Positions 20,687 to 32,864 of a stretch of 64,000 nucleotides of DNA are shown in pieces; position 1 is the first letter of the stretch; each line of letters starts with the position of its first letter. Below the pieces are notes generated by a model. It saw only the letters and a list, made by a program, of their open reading frames with translations, was not told where the DNA came from and made no database searches. The stretch is from Bolinopsis microptera (taxonomy: Eukaryota > Ctenophora > Tentaculata > Lobata > Bolinopsidae), in assembly GCF_026151205.1 (NCBI RefSeq), contig NC_087084.1:12985453-13049452 (forward strand), in the 5' to 3' direction. A program made the translations under genes and the position numbers.

Positions 20687-23350
20687 TTTAAAAGCTTTAT
20701 TATGTTTTTTATTATTATGTTTTATTTATTATTTGTAAGTATTAAATGATGCCTATCGTATCATTCAAATGTTTCAAGAACCCACCTTGAAGAAGACACA
20801 TATATCTAATCTAAGGATGAGAACCGGTGTTCACAACTTTCATCAGAAGTGCTTTCCTCTATAAGGGAAACAATTTCATACTTTTCACGGATACAAAGAT
20901 GATATTTTTATCCTCTCACCTTAATCTTATTATCATTAATTCTCTTTTACTTTCTTTTTCCTTCTCAACTTAACACTATCCAACCCGACTCTTTAAAGAC
21001 AAAAACCTCCGCAAGCAACTCAAGAATCGCTACATTTGAGTTCTCAAATAACAGGTAATTTTAATTTTCGTTCATTTCCACTTGCTTTTAATGATCCTAA
21101 GATTTGTTACAAATTTCACTTTAGGTTACTTACTTTGTGTCGTTCTTCAAAATGATACGAGTTCATGTAGGGTTTTTAAGTATTCTATAATTCCGGTATT
21201 TACTAAATAATAAAAGGGACAAGCCCGTAGAAAGTCAGGAAATAACCTTGTTTTATCTAATTTGTTTCTCACTAGGCGAGGATCAGTGAAAAGCAGTGAT
21301 CAGGAGCAGTTTACTTGTGGTTTAGTTGGTCGCTATGGTAACTCTAGACACTCACGTTTAATTGATCCTGTTGAGGCACCTGCACTAATTTGGTAAATTG
21401 AGATTAAAGTGGGTGGATCACGTGTATACTATATATCAACTGTTTTAAATAAGTTTAAAATAAGTTTCCAATACAAGTTATCTAGAAACGTTTTGTTATC
21501 CCTTGTAAATTGGAAACATGTCTTTCATAAAGATTTCTATTATTACCATGTTTATAAAAACATTTCCTATTGCATAAATATAGCTTAATTATGTATCTAT
21601 GCAATTACATCTCAGGAGATGTGACTGAAAGGCGACTGAAAGACACGTGATGCCCATATAAGGACACTTATCTTCCAAATCACCTCCATCATTATCTCCT
21701 GTACTCCTTCACTGATACTGCAGGTTGAAATTATGGTTATGTTGAATTAATCACATCTACGTATTGCTTTCAATGATATTATATTCAGTGAAAAATCAAT
21801 TTGGTACTCGGGATACAATATATCCCTTATATGGGCATCACGTGCCATTAGTATACCATGAGATCGCTATATAGGTAACCACGGTTACCAAGGTTACCGT
21901 TGTTGTTCCAATACGAGTACCACTACCATGTTGCACTTTTCAATTAATGTTTGGTAAAGCCTAAGGTGTTTGTAATAGGAGATGGCCCATATAATATATT
22001 ATACCCTTACTGTTTCAGAGAAGAAAGCGGTGTTTATATCCCTTATGTGGGCATCAAGTGTTTGTGAGTCAAGAACTTCTTTTTGTGTTAGAGCTAACTT
22101 CACTTCCTCATTGAACAAAAGGTGAGTTTCAATTTTAGCGGATTATACTTGATACAACCGCACAGAAAAACTAATGCTATAAAATCATCTTTCTAACTAT
22201 TTAAACTTTAATCAATGTCATCATCATCATTAATCAATTAAATGAAATCAATGAATGTAATAAGTTAAATCCTTTTCAATTTCATTTTTAGCCTTTCTGG
22301 TGAAAACTTACATCGTGGCAAAATAATAATTTTCTGTCTGAAAATTTTGAGTTTGTCCAGATTAGTACTGTAGTTTTTGAACAACAAACCTGTTAAACTT
22401 TATTTTCCTCAGGTTATGAGGGCTGCCAACTTTGACATCCTTCCAAAGAATACACTGCCACCCTTTCCACTCCTCTTCAAAAAGACAGTTGTTCCTGGTT
22501 CCATCATCTTAAGTAAAATATATCTGCATTATATAGCTGATTGTGCGATATATTCCGTCTGGTTACACGATATTAAAAATGTGGGGTAAATCAATAATTA
22601 TGTCTGAGAATTGAGTTGTCAGAACAATGAACATTTAGCTATAGGTTTTTATTGTGAGTCTAGTTGTCAGTTAACAAATCTTACTAAGTTTTTAAATCCA
22701 GCTGCACTGCTGTAGTCAATAGTTACCGTCCAGTAAAAATGTAAACTTTTTATTAATATCACTCAGATATTGTTCCGTATATCTAAGTTTTCAGCTGTTT
22801 TAGCTAGGTTATGTAACCTCAATTAACTTTCGTCAAATTACCTAATTAAATTATCATTAATTTTTTAACTGATATGTTAGTAAAAGTATTAAACTGTTTT
22901 AAATTTGACCGATCATAATCAGACTATATCAGGGCATTTTAAAAACAGCGATTCAGTCGTTTATTATTAATTTTATTTGCAAAGCTACTTTAATTTTGCG
23001 GTTTTGATACTGTGTTAAATCCACAGGGTTGTTATAAATTTAACTACTTCAACGTTGTTTTTTATGGCTTGGTATAATGACCTTCAGAACTAATATACAT
23101 AATAGTTTTCTTTGTAATACAAACTTAAATTACTAGAGCGAGGATAATAACGAAAATTAAGTATTTTCCGAGAATTTTTCAAAATAATACTTTAATTGCT
23201 TTGAGCCATCAGAATGTTTAAAGACTAAGCGGTATACAAATATTATGAATAAAAATATAATATGAATACAAATCACTTGGAATACTTTTCCAATAGAGAA
23301 TAACAAACCCAAAACGCTAATGTCTTCTTTCTCTTTGAAACCATAACACT
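20687..23350. other. 3' flank and non-coding interval
   Basis: An ATTAAA (20739-20744) may serve polyadenylation of the ankyrin/XKR gene. An inverted pair 'acgtgatgcccatataagg' (21645-21663) and 'cttatatgggcatcacgtg' (21824-21843), with a related direct copy at 22037-22058, suggests a small MITE. No other gene recognised. Confidence 0.5.
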
Positions 23351-23430
23351 AAGGGGCCGTTCACTTAATTTTTAACCCCCTTCCCCTCCGCAATCATTTT
23401 TAAACATAGCTATTGTGTCAAAATTACACA

Positions 23431-23432
<2 letters not shown>

Positions 23433-23491
<59 letters not shown>
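23433..23491 (+). repeat. (CT)n microsatellite
   Basis: Perfect CT dinucleotide run of about 29 units. Confidence 0.97.
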
Positions 23492-23493
<2 letters not shown>

Positions 23494-23515
23494 ACCTATC
23501 AGGAAGTGGACTTAT

Positions 23516-24420
23516 TAGTATCAGGAATTATCTGTAGCTCTAAAATTGACTCGTGTCAAAATCGCCAGTTTCGGGGTCTGCGAGACTCATTGTGCCTGGT
23601 TCACCCCCCGCTGAGGGTGAAGCTGACCCTTCAGGAAGATATATTTGCACTGAAGCATCTCCTAATTCGTAGGCGAGGGTTCAGAAGCAGAGATGGACAG
23701 CAATTTACCCTTTGATTCAACACTTGAGGATCTCGGTCTTTTCCGTTTGCAATTAGTGCTGCTCGTGAGAGGGAAGTTTTAAGCTTGGAGAGGAGTGACC
23801 CCTGGGGCCAATTTGCCGTTAATTTTGACTTCTCTGCTTGGTAATCCTGACCATGAGTGGATGTCTGCTGATGAATCTATCAGTGACACGCTTCTGGTTG
23901 GTAATAAAGTTGATGACCATTCTGAACTCTGCTCTTACAAAACAAACCAAATTTATTGACAACAAGCCTGAAGGAACAGTTGACGAAGTATTTTCGGGAC
24001 CAGAAAACGTAAAATCGGTTATCAGAAAACCTCATGAAACACAAGTTGGTCGATCAAAACTTCCCAACTCTCAGTCTAAATCTGAGTCACTGAGACACTC
24101 CCAGCACACCTCAGCTTGATGATATGAGAAATAGGAATTCTTCAAAGTTTTATAGCTGAGAAGCAGTTCCAAAATCTTGAAAGGCAATCCCCACTTCCGA
24201 CTCTGAACACAATGATTCTCTTGCTAGACCGGATACTTGTGTGACTACTAGTACTGAACCTTCGTTTACCAAATCAGATGATAAAATAGTCATGAGTAAA
24301 CATCCCTCCAATCCTCGGCAGTCATCCAAACCAAAATCTAACGAATTTATAATTGACCAGAGGAGTCTCTTTGATACATGTTGCATGCAACGTATGTCAA
24401 GAGCCTCTCAGTAACAATAC
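23516..24420 (+). pseudogene. Decayed ORF fragments, possibly retroelement gag/ORF1-like
   Basis: Short plus-strand stretches have coding-like composition but in changing frames: REVLSLERSDPWGQFAVNFD (around 23768-23835), GNPDHEWMSADESISDTLLV (around 23838-23900) and SLARPDTCVTTSTEPSFTKS (around 24212-24271). They are separated by stops and shifts and are hydrophilic, Ser/Lys-rich. I do not recognise the family; a gag-like or LINE ORF1-like relic is a guess from composition and from the surrounding repeats. Confidence 0.3.
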
Positions 24421-24529
24421 TAAACTTGACAACACAACTGAAATACATCATTTCAGTAGCAATGCTAAACTTGACAGCACAACTGAAATACTGAATACAG
24501 CCTCTCAGAGATTGGAGATGAACCTGGCC

Positions 24530-25037
24530 TGATCTTTCAAAATAAAAGGCAGTAGGAGCTTTTAAAATAAATATTTAAGCTTTAAATATTCACCAGCTTA
24601 TATTATTCACTTGTCAATTGCTAATGGACATGGACTTACGGCCCAGCGCGCGCTACTTTGAATGCAGAATGGCAATGTATTAATTGACGATGTCAATTCA
24701 TGGCAGCTCGGCGCGGCACAGTAACGCATCGCGCTACAAGGCAATGTACAAATATTTCGAGAAGAAAGCGGCGCGCGCTACATGACACGCTACTTTGAAG
24801 AAATTTAGACGAGTATTAGTAATATATAATAGTATTATCATCGGTTTAATATTCACCAAATTTTATTAACCAGCTAGAGCGATTGAGTAGAGCTTGCGCT
24901 TATATTACAATTATTTTTTTGTGAAATAGTGACATCAAATACAAATTATAATTTAACTTATTTTGTATTGATTGTGAGCATAAACTGATTTCAACACTAA
25001 ATTTAAATTTTCTTTTTACTATGATAATGATATAATA
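24530..25037. other. Non-coding interval with GC-rich short motifs
   Basis: No gene. At 24645-24795 motifs such as 'gcgcgctac' and 'aaggcaatgtac' recur two to three times in a small region, suggesting a degraded repeat. Confidence 0.4.
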
Positions 25038-25545
25038 TTTGACCAAAACCCATAATCATGGGTAGAGTGGACCGCTGCCAGTGTCTCTCTTTCCCAAACA
25101 AAAGGAAATGATATTAATTTGATTGACCGTTCTCAAATGCAAAATGATACCGAGAATGAAATCGGTCGCTCGCTTTTCCCATTCATTCACGGCTTACGAA
25201 TTGTGATAAGTTTCGATTGATTAGGTACATCAATCAGATGCTGTAAAAATCTCTTTGGGTTGCGTTCGGGTCGATACCTAGTATTTCGGGGTAAGGGTGG
25301 TAGTTATTACATATTGAATTAGCTGAAGTTTATTGAATCTTTATTGCTGAGTACAGCTGCCTTTGGGTAGTTCTTCTTAATCTATTACAATTGTAAATGA
25401 ATGGGAAAAGCGAGCGACCGATTTCATTCTCGGTATCATTTTGCATTTGAGAACGGTCAATCAAATTAATATCATTTCTTTTTGTTTGGGAAAGAGAGAC
25501 ACTGGCAGCGGTCCACTCTACCCATGATTATGGGTTTTGGTCAAA
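25038..25545. mobile_element. MITE with ~145-bp terminal inverted repeats, copy 2
   Basis: Ends are 'tttgaccaaaaccc' and 'gggttttggtcaaa', flanked on both sides by TA, consistent with a TA target duplication (Tc1/mariner-type preference). The unique centre is the reverse complement of that in copy 1. Confidence 0.9.
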
Positions 25546-26442
25546 TATCATCTCTTTTTGATTATAATGTCAGGGTACTTTATAAAGTCGAAATATAAAC
25601 TGATATCTTCATTAATAAGGAGGAAGTTTCAACAATTTCGAAATTTTTCCTTTAAAAACATTTCCTTGTGTTTAGGTAAGCATAGCGGTCGATCACTGAC
25701 TGAATATGCCACTTAATACTCATTCAAGTTGGCATTAAATTCATTTATAATGACATTAAACTGTCGTGGCAAAGCAGAATTTGTTGGAAATCACAAATGA
25801 GCAAAATTCTCACCTTTCGCACGTGCAAACTTTGAGCGGACGTTGCGCCGTGCGCATCCAATATTGAATCACCGTAAAATTTTGCATGTAATTGTTGTAT
25901 ATATAGTTTGATAAGCATGCAAAGTTTCAAAGTATTTCAAGAAGAACTGTTATCACAACGGCACTCTAAAGTTGACAGAAAATGACGAAAACAGCAATTT
26001 TCAGTGATTTTAGCAATTTTTTATCAATTTGGGCGTGTCCCCACGTGTGCAACTTTTCGATTTTTAACTTTAAAACTAGCCTAATGCACAATTTATATCT
26101 ATAGGAAGCAGAACTGAGCTCCACAACCCAAGGCATGGCCCAACACCAGAGAATACTAAATCGCAAAATTGACGTTTTTATAAAATAATTCTTCAAAAAA
26201 ACACAAACTTCAATGACGAATATCTTTATGAAGGAGCAAGCTAGAAAAACTTTCCGGTAGATTTTCAGAATGCTTGAACAATTATCTAAGGTGAAAATTT
26301 CCTCAGATTTTGAATACAATTACTTTTTAATGGTGTAAAATCATTTTTAAAAGTTATTACTTTGTCAAAAATCAAGTTTTAAAAACGGTTAACTTGATGA
26401 CGTCATCAAGGGGTGTTCATGACGTCAAATAATTTGTTTATA

Positions 26443-27038
26443 TAGGTAGTGCGCCATCGACAGTGAGCCGCGCGTACCGACTGTAGGATGGTTTTTTAGC
26501 GCTAATTTCGGCCAGCACAATTTTCTTCAAACAAATAGATATTAAGTATCCTTCCCGACCTCCGATTGCAACAAAAATTGGTAAGCTTACTGATAGACTT
26601 ACAAGGAAAGTGTCCGAAAAGTTTGAAGCATATCCAACCATCAAACATTATGTTACAGCTAAAAGCAGCGTATTTTGCCCCATTTTGATTACTATATCAA
26701 CTCCGATATCCACCAAATTTTTCGGACAGTTGTGAAAGCCCTATTGGAAGGTCGTCGCCAATTTTCAGAATGATCTCATTCAAGGAACTGAAGATATATC
26801 CAAATAATACGACAAAAATCAACGAGTTTGGTCAAATTTGGTCAAATTACGCGACTTTTACAGCTAATTTTGCTCCAAAAGCCGCGCACCATCAAATATG
26901 GCACCTAGGCGAAACTCACTGATCTTTCCAAAAAGGTATGACAAATTTGGTATTGTGAAAATTCTCACAGTCTCTAGAAAACAATGGTACAAAAAATTTT
27001 AAAATCCGAGCAAGTTTATTTTTATGGTGCACGCCCTA
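26443..27038. mobile_element. 596-bp non-autonomous DNA element inserted in arm 2
   Basis: Left end 'taggtagtgcgccat' and right end 'atggtgcacgcccta' are imperfect inverted repeats (12 of 15). A perfect 7-bp direct repeat GTTTATA (26436-26442 and 27039-27045) flanks the element. The corresponding point in arm 1 (around 11550) lacks it, giving an empty site. The TAGGG-like ends suggest a hAT-type element, but the 7-bp duplication is one short of the usual 8. Confidence 0.8.
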
Positions 27039-27725
27039 GTTTATACAATGTAAACTAAAGTGTAAACAATTATTTTCAAGATCAAGACCTGTGGTCGGAA
27101 TTGGCTGTATCTTTTATACTTTTGAATCTACGGACAATTAAATACAGGCTACAATTGACTGGCAAAGCGTCTATCCCTGAATATATATGTATGTATGTAT
27201 ATGTCCCGACAATCTGTCGTAAAACAGGGGTTCTAGAAAACCCACTTCCCGATGTTCCTGAAACCTGAAACTTTTTTTGCAGTCGATTTGGTCAACGTCT
27301 AGACGCCCTGAAAAATTTCAGATCTCTAACTCGATTTTAACATGGTTTTTAAGGCACCTGAATATGGCGATTTTGGGTTTTTTACCGAATTTCGTATAAC
27401 AGTGCTGGCGAGTATTTTATGCAAATTTCTTAAAAATCTCAACATAACTATTTTTTATTCCTGTCATCTTTGACATCAAATTAGAATGTTTTGAACTAAA
27501 AATAAATCTGCTGAACGACTTCCGATGAGTCTTAATGCCTGAAAAACTCCTGCCGGAGGCGGCGGCCTTCGGCCGCCGCCTCCGGCCGGAGTGCACGCTT
27601 CGCGTGCACGAAAGAGGCTTGTAACGTGTACCAAAGGGGGTATAATAGTAAAGGGGGTATAATAGTAAAGGGGGTACATAGTATACCCACAATAAATGCA
27701 CCGGTCGTGCTTGCCAGCACTGTGA

Positions 27726-28036
27726 TATCATTTATTTGTTAATTTATTTGTAGCGCGATGCACTACTGGGTCGCGCGCGCATCAAATAATGCTCCTTGCA
27801 ACCTTCGGTAGATCGGCGAGATGCACCACTGTGCCTCATCGAGTTGCGAAGGATTGACATCGTGAATCAATTAATTTCTTTTGTATCGATTTTTACTGCC
27901 AACACTATATAGTTATACTGTTACCATCGGCTACCTGTCACCGTGTACATATTGTATTCACCGTATACATTGAATCATGGGAAGTAATCCAAATGCAAAG
28001 CAAAATGACAGTGAAAAATTTATTAACGGGTGATAT
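27726..28036. other. Non-coding interval
   Basis: No gene seen. GC-rich 'gcgcgatgcactactgggtc' and 'gcgagatgcaccactgtgcc' hint at an internal degenerate repeat. Confidence 0.4.
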
Positions 28037-28323
28037 CAGTGGCGTAACGAAAGGCCCTGCTGACCCCGCTGTGCAGGGGGGCGCCGTCTTAGGGGGGCGC
28101 CAAATCGTCGTTTAAATGTGGGACAATTTCGAAAACTTAACTAAAGTACTAGCAAAACTACGCGTTTTGCTCTAGATACACACTTTTTTAGAGATTTTAC
28201 CGGCGTATTCTTTAAAATCACCTAATTTGTTCAATTTTAGGGAGGGGCACCAAAAGGGAAGGGGGCGCCCACAGGGGGCGCCTTTTCGGCAGGGGGGCGC
28301 CAACAGGCAACGTTACGCCACTG
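28037..28323. mobile_element. hAT-type MITE with perfect 8-bp target duplication
   Basis: Terminal inverted repeats 'cagtggcgtaacg' and 'cgttacgccactg' bound 287 bp. The target duplication GGTGATAT lies at 28029-28036 and 28324-28331. The interior is rich in GGGGGCGCC blocks. CAGTGGCGTAAC-type ends and an 8-bp duplication are typical of hAT elements. Confidence 0.92.
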
Positions 28324-28580
28324 GGTGATATTCTGTACTCGTAATATATTTGTTCCATATATATATTTAAGAGAGGCTGGGCCAAGATAGCCCACGAGAG
28401 GATAGCATTGAGATGCTCTGCCTACCTCTGGGGTGTGGCAACCTTGGGGAAGGTTGCCGGTGAAATCAGAGTGATTGGTGGAGGATGGTGTAAGATGATA
28501 TATGAGTCAAAATGATACGCTTAAATGCCAGCTGGGTTTGGAAAAGTAAAACGAGACGAGACAGCATATGAGATAATACT

Positions 28581-30097
28581 TTAAGTCACCCCGGTCTGAT
28601 CCAGCTCTTCCGGCACAATTAAGCGTTTGGTGCGGTTTGCGAAATTGACAATTGTGGTGATGTGTTGGTTGTCAAATATGTCATTGACAGAGAGGTAGTA
28701 GTCCTGGAAATATTGACCTCTAATTTGGGCAATAGCTGGACACTGTCCAAGGAAGTGTGAGACAGTTTCCTCTCCGTCGCCGCACATAGGACAAGCACTG
28801 GTGTTTGATTTGCAAATGGTGTGAAGGTGTTTGTTTAAGCCGCAGTGACCCGTGATGAGGTGAACTGCAGTTCTGTAATCTTGTCTGTTTTTGCTGAGTG
28901 TAGTGTTGAGGTTTTTGATGATTTTTGGCATGCTTGTGGCCGAGTGTCAGTTTGGTGTGTCTGGGACCGTCAGTTAACCAAGTTTCCTGATTCAGTCTGT
29001 TGACTTTGTTGTCGATTTGACGCTTGATGTAGGATTGTGGAATTGGACACTTTAAAGTGGATTCACTGGTTGTACCAAGCTTGGCCAGCTCATCTGCTTT
29101 TTCGTTCCCCCACAATCCGATGTGTGCTGCAATCCATCGTATCTCTAGCGTGTTGTTGGATCCGAGTGCATTAAGAGAGTCGTAACAGTCTCTTGTAGTT
29201 CTACTCCGCGTTGAAAGCGCAGAGATAGCTTGTATAGATGAGAGACTGTCAGATCATATGATGATATGTGTGTTGGTATAGGTAGAGAGATATTTGCAAG
29301 CTTCAATGATGGCGGTGAGCTCTGTTTGGTAAACAGTGCAATAATCAGGGAGCTTGAATGATCTTTCTTCAAGGGTGGTGTTATTGTTGTCAGTTGTGAT
29401 GATATAGCCAGCCCTGCATCCTGAGTCTGTGAGTGACCCGTCAGTGTAGCAGGTGATTGTTTCACTGGTAATGTTGTCAATGGTGTTTTGAAGTGAATTT
29501 CTATATTCAGTGGTATCGGCTCCAGGAGTTGTGACGGTGAAGTGCCGTCCCAGCATCATGGTTGGTGTTGTTAGGTCTCTTGTTGCTCTAGGTGGGATAA
29601 TGAGGTCTGCCATGAATTGTTTGTTGATAGTGGTATGATTTTTGATAGTTCCCTTCCTGAAGGCGATAGTTTCAAGAGTGAGGCTGCCATAAGCTTGTAG
29701 CCTGGCCGCACCCTTTGCTGCTTCACCTTGCAGGAACAGTATGATGTCAGAAGTGTCGGTGAGGTGATTCAATGCGATAAAAGGTATGCTTGGCATGGCA
29801 CCAGACATCATTCTGAGTGCCAATGCCTGAACACGTTTGAGTTTCTTCGCGTTATAGTCCGTTTGAGTGGCCCTGATCCATATACTACAGCAGTAGGATA
29901 GGATTGGACAGATGACAGCCGTGTACATCCATTTGCATGTTTTGGGGCTCATACCCCATGTGGGGCCGACAGCTCTTCGACATTGCATGAGGGATGCCGT
30001 GAGTTTGCTGTCCAAGGTCACTCCTAGAAATTTAGCAGACTTGGAAAGACCTAGTAGGTTATATAATAAACTTACAAAAAAATTAAAATCACTGTTT
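28581..30097 (-). mobile_element. 5'-truncated LINE 3' half: RT C-terminus, RNase H, Cys/His end
   Basis: On the minus strand the frame from 30102 opens inside the RT thumb (KFLGVTLDSKL, GPTWGMSPKTCKWMYTAVIC) and runs into an RNase H domain (YTDGSLTDSG, YQTELTAIIEACKYL). An in-frame TGA at 29254-29256 falls just before the SDS catalytic block. Beyond it, RWIAAHIGLWGNEKADELA completes RNase H, and after a frameshift near 28930 comes ITGHCGLNKHL with a CPMCGDGEETVSHFLGQCP Cys/His knuckle. RT plus RNase H plus this ending is typical of I/Jockey-group LINEs. The RT palm and endonuclease are missing; the 5' edge abuts the MITE at 30098. Confidence 0.85.
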
Positions 30098-30874
30098 GTC
30101 ATACGTTGTATGACCCGCCGCGCACGAGTGTGCGGCTCCCCTGTATCGTAGAAACTTTACCATAGTCAATAGTGAAACGACCGTGGGGGTCACGACGTGA
30201 TACAATTAATTTCAAATCCGTTTTTATGTAATTTTTTTTGATCAGATGCAACATGTAATATAAATAATCTACCTGTACTGTTCAGAGAAAACAATATAGG
30301 TGTTTTAATATAATGAATGGGCGTGGTCTAAAATATTCGAATCTTTAAATTTTGACGACAAAATCCTCGAACCAGAAGGTATAGTATGCTATCTGCAAAG
30401 CAACAGCTCTCAAATATAAACAATAAAACACGGCGGAGCTATTAAGTAAGGCCAACGTATGCCCAATGACTTTTGGCCCACCCTGTACTTTATCAGACAG
30501 TTAAAGTCTACTTTCTACTTTTTACTTTATCAGACAGTTAATGTCAATGATACTTTCTACTTTATACTTTATACTTTATCAGACAGTTCAAGTATACTTT
30601 CTACTTTTTACTTTATCAGACAGTTAATCAGTTAATGATCAATAATACTTTTTACTTTCTAGTTTCTACTTTATCAGACAGTTAATGATACTGTCAGATC
30701 GTGTAAAATAGTTTACAATTTTATGGCGGCTCAGACCCGCCACCGTTTCAAAATTGATTCGGGAAAAAACAATATTAAATTTGTATCACGTTGCGACCCC
30801 CACGGTCGTTTCACTAGGTGACGATACAGGGGGAGCCGCGCACTTCGTGCGCGGCGGGTCATACAACGTATGAC
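30098..30874. mobile_element. 777-bp MITE with ~100-bp terminal inverted repeats
   Basis: The first 17 bases, 'gtcatacgttgtatgac', are themselves palindromic and are mirrored at the right end ('gtcatacaacgtatgac'). The inverted repeats continue through 'ccgtgggggtc' to 'tgatacaa'. The right arm holds a perfect hairpin at 30835-30855 (GCCGCGCAC/GTGCGCGGC around TTC). The centre (30480-30690) is a degenerate tandem repeat built on 'actttatcagacagttaa'. No TSD could be fixed. Confidence 0.88.
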
Positions 30875-31117
30875 AATATTAAATCAATTTGGATTTTGGT
30901 ATTCACATTACATAGCCATGTGTATACGCGTACTGCGGTCGCGCGCTACTGCAAGCGAGAGGGCTCTGGTTAGACTTAGAGCAAATTTTGTTATAGAATT
31001 GGAATTTCATGACTCAGACCCGGCTTTTAGTTCTACTAATTCGCTCGCCCAAAAATTTCACGTGACTTTGGTTTTTATGGTTTTGCAGCCGTACAAAACG
31101 GTTTTACATAAACCCTA

Positions 31118-31212
31118 ATCCCAACCTTAACCCTAACCATAACTCTGAAGCTAACCATAACCCTTACATGTTACAACAACCCTAACCCTAACCGGCTAAC
31201 CCGGGCCCTAAA
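31118..31212 (+). repeat. Degenerate telomere-like CCCTAA repeats
   Basis: 'aaccctaatcccaacctta', 'accctaaccataactc' and 'aaccctaaccctaaccggct' form roughly a dozen imperfect CCCTAA-type units, the complement of the metazoan telomeric TTAGGG. An interstitial relic or a convergent simple repeat are both possible. Confidence 0.6.
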
Positions 31213-31448
31213 CAATCGAATTCGTATTTTACTAACCTGTCGCGTGACCAAAACGGTTTTTTGCCCATAACTCTCCATTTTAACCCTACGTCATGGGCGG
31301 GTGATTCGGAATCAGCGTCCAAAAATACACCAATCTTGATCTCTTTCATGCCCAAAGGGCCTTTTCACAAGAATTTTCTTAAAATTTGGGCGAGCGATTT
31401 AGGAGCGCTCAGACCCGTCACTGTTTTAAAATTAAATTGTCAATAAGA

Positions 31449-31900
31449 TTAAGGGGTCGTTCAAATATTACGTAATTGGCAATAATTTAAAGTTTTAATT
31501 AAAATTCCACACAATTTCACAGTTTCACTCTGTTAGTGATCAAATTTAGAAATTGATCGAATATCTGGCTATAATACTAATAGTAAGTAGTTTAGAAGGT
31601 GATTGGCCGGATATCATAACAGTGATTTCAGCTCATCATGATAGCATGATCATGGTAGCATGAAACAAGCCGAGTTGGACTCGTCGACGGTCCAATATAT
31701 GGAACAGATATTTTACGAGTATCACCCGTTAACATGAAACATAGAGAAAAGTGTTTTCTAGGGAAAAATGTCAAGGGGGGGGGGGGGGGGGGGGGGGGGT
31801 CAGGCCATGATTATTGATTACATAATATTGCTGTCAGGAGGGGTGGGTTGGGGTAAAAATTGCTAAAATATTGATTACGTAATATGTGAACCGGAACGAA
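31449..31900. mobile_element. MITE with AGGGGTCGTTC-type ends and an internal poly(G)
   Basis: Left 'aaggggtcgttcaaatatta' plus 'cgtaat' is mirrored imperfectly at the right ('attacgtaatatgtgaacc', 'gaacgaaccct'). A run of 25 G lies at 31775-31799. Related ends occur at 32693-32864 and at 23351 ('aaggggccgttca'). Confidence 0.6.
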
Positions 31901-32109
31901 CCCTAAGTGCAAAAATATTCGAAGAATTACTATTTTCAATTTCAAGATACGTTTCCTCCTAAAAATACTACCGGTCCTGTCGAAATGGACCTCCTATTAA
32001 TGCGGTCCAAACTCAATTATTCTAGTGTAAGATTCAAATTTGAAAAATGCTTCATCGCTAAGGATTCAATCAGAATAGATCTTTATAATCCGATTCGTGT
32101 TTAATGTTT

Positions 32110-32690
32110 ATTGTCTCCAGTTGATTAAAATGATATTCAGATTGATATTGATATAATTATAGTACTATAGGTCATTGAAAATCAGTTTACACCAACTCCA
32201 TTTTAAATTTAACTGTGTTACGTTTTTGCTCCTAAGAAACGATGCTCAATTCAAAATTCGAAAGAAAACAAAATAATATAATTCACAATTATACAGCAAT
32301 TATGCTGTTTGCGAAAATAAAACATAATTAAACAATAAATGTAAAGACGAAAACCCCTAGGTTACAAATTGAATAAAATATCAAATATATTGCACTAGAT
32401 GTATATTGTCTTTGTGTTTTGTCAATCTCGCAATCTCTTAAACAAATCATGCATATTGGTGAACAGTATTCCTTAACCCCAATAAACTGCGCTATAATGC
32501 CTGAACAGCTCCCTTCCTCGGCCATGTTACATGATCTAGAGGTTACGTTCAATACTGAAAACAGCCAGCACCTGAACATTTTAAAGCGTTTTGCGTGACG
32601 AAAATACATAGTGGCCGCAAAATACCGTAGCTAACATTCGCAGCTCTACGAGCTTACTAGTGTTTCATGTTCCATTGTCGATAAAGACGC
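32110..32690. other. AT-rich interval without a supported gene
   Basis: A 93-codon minus-strand frame exists here, but it shows no splice context or family similarity I can support. Nothing else recognised. Confidence 0.4.
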
Positions 32691-32692
32691 TA

Positions 32693-32864
32693 AGGGGGTC
32701 GTTCACATATGATCACGTTTTGGCCTATTTTAACCCCCCACCCCCAGCTCCGTAATCAGTTTTACACATAGCTTTAATTACACCAGCCCTCCCTCCCAAC
32801 GGTTGTCGGTTATAGATATATACATAGTACATATATGTATCATATAATATGTTAACGACCCCTA
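32693..32864. mobile_element. ~170-bp MITE of the AGGGGTCGTT family
   Basis: 'agggggtcgttcacatat' at the left is mirrored by 'ataatatgttaacgacccct' at the right. The interior carries C-rich 'aaccccccacccccagctcc'. The opening matches 23351 onwards, including 'cataagtcgt'-independent 'cacatagct' spacing. Confidence 0.65.

Larger units (their letters stand above)
25038..27725 (-). repeat. Large inverted duplication, arm 2 (~2.1 kb plus a 596-bp insertion)
   Basis: The reverse complement of 10846-12960, from the MITE's outer edge to the 'gtgcttgccagcactgtg' end. It shares the tandem repeat, the twin hairpins (27552-27609) and the intermediate AT-rich body. It is longer than arm 1 because of the insertion at 26443-27038. 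The 12-kb segment between the arms contains the ankyrin/XKR gene. Confidence 0.9.

Noticed and set aside
32328-32609. 93-codon minus-strand frame
   Set aside because: No domain, no splice or promoter context, and composition typical of chance frames.
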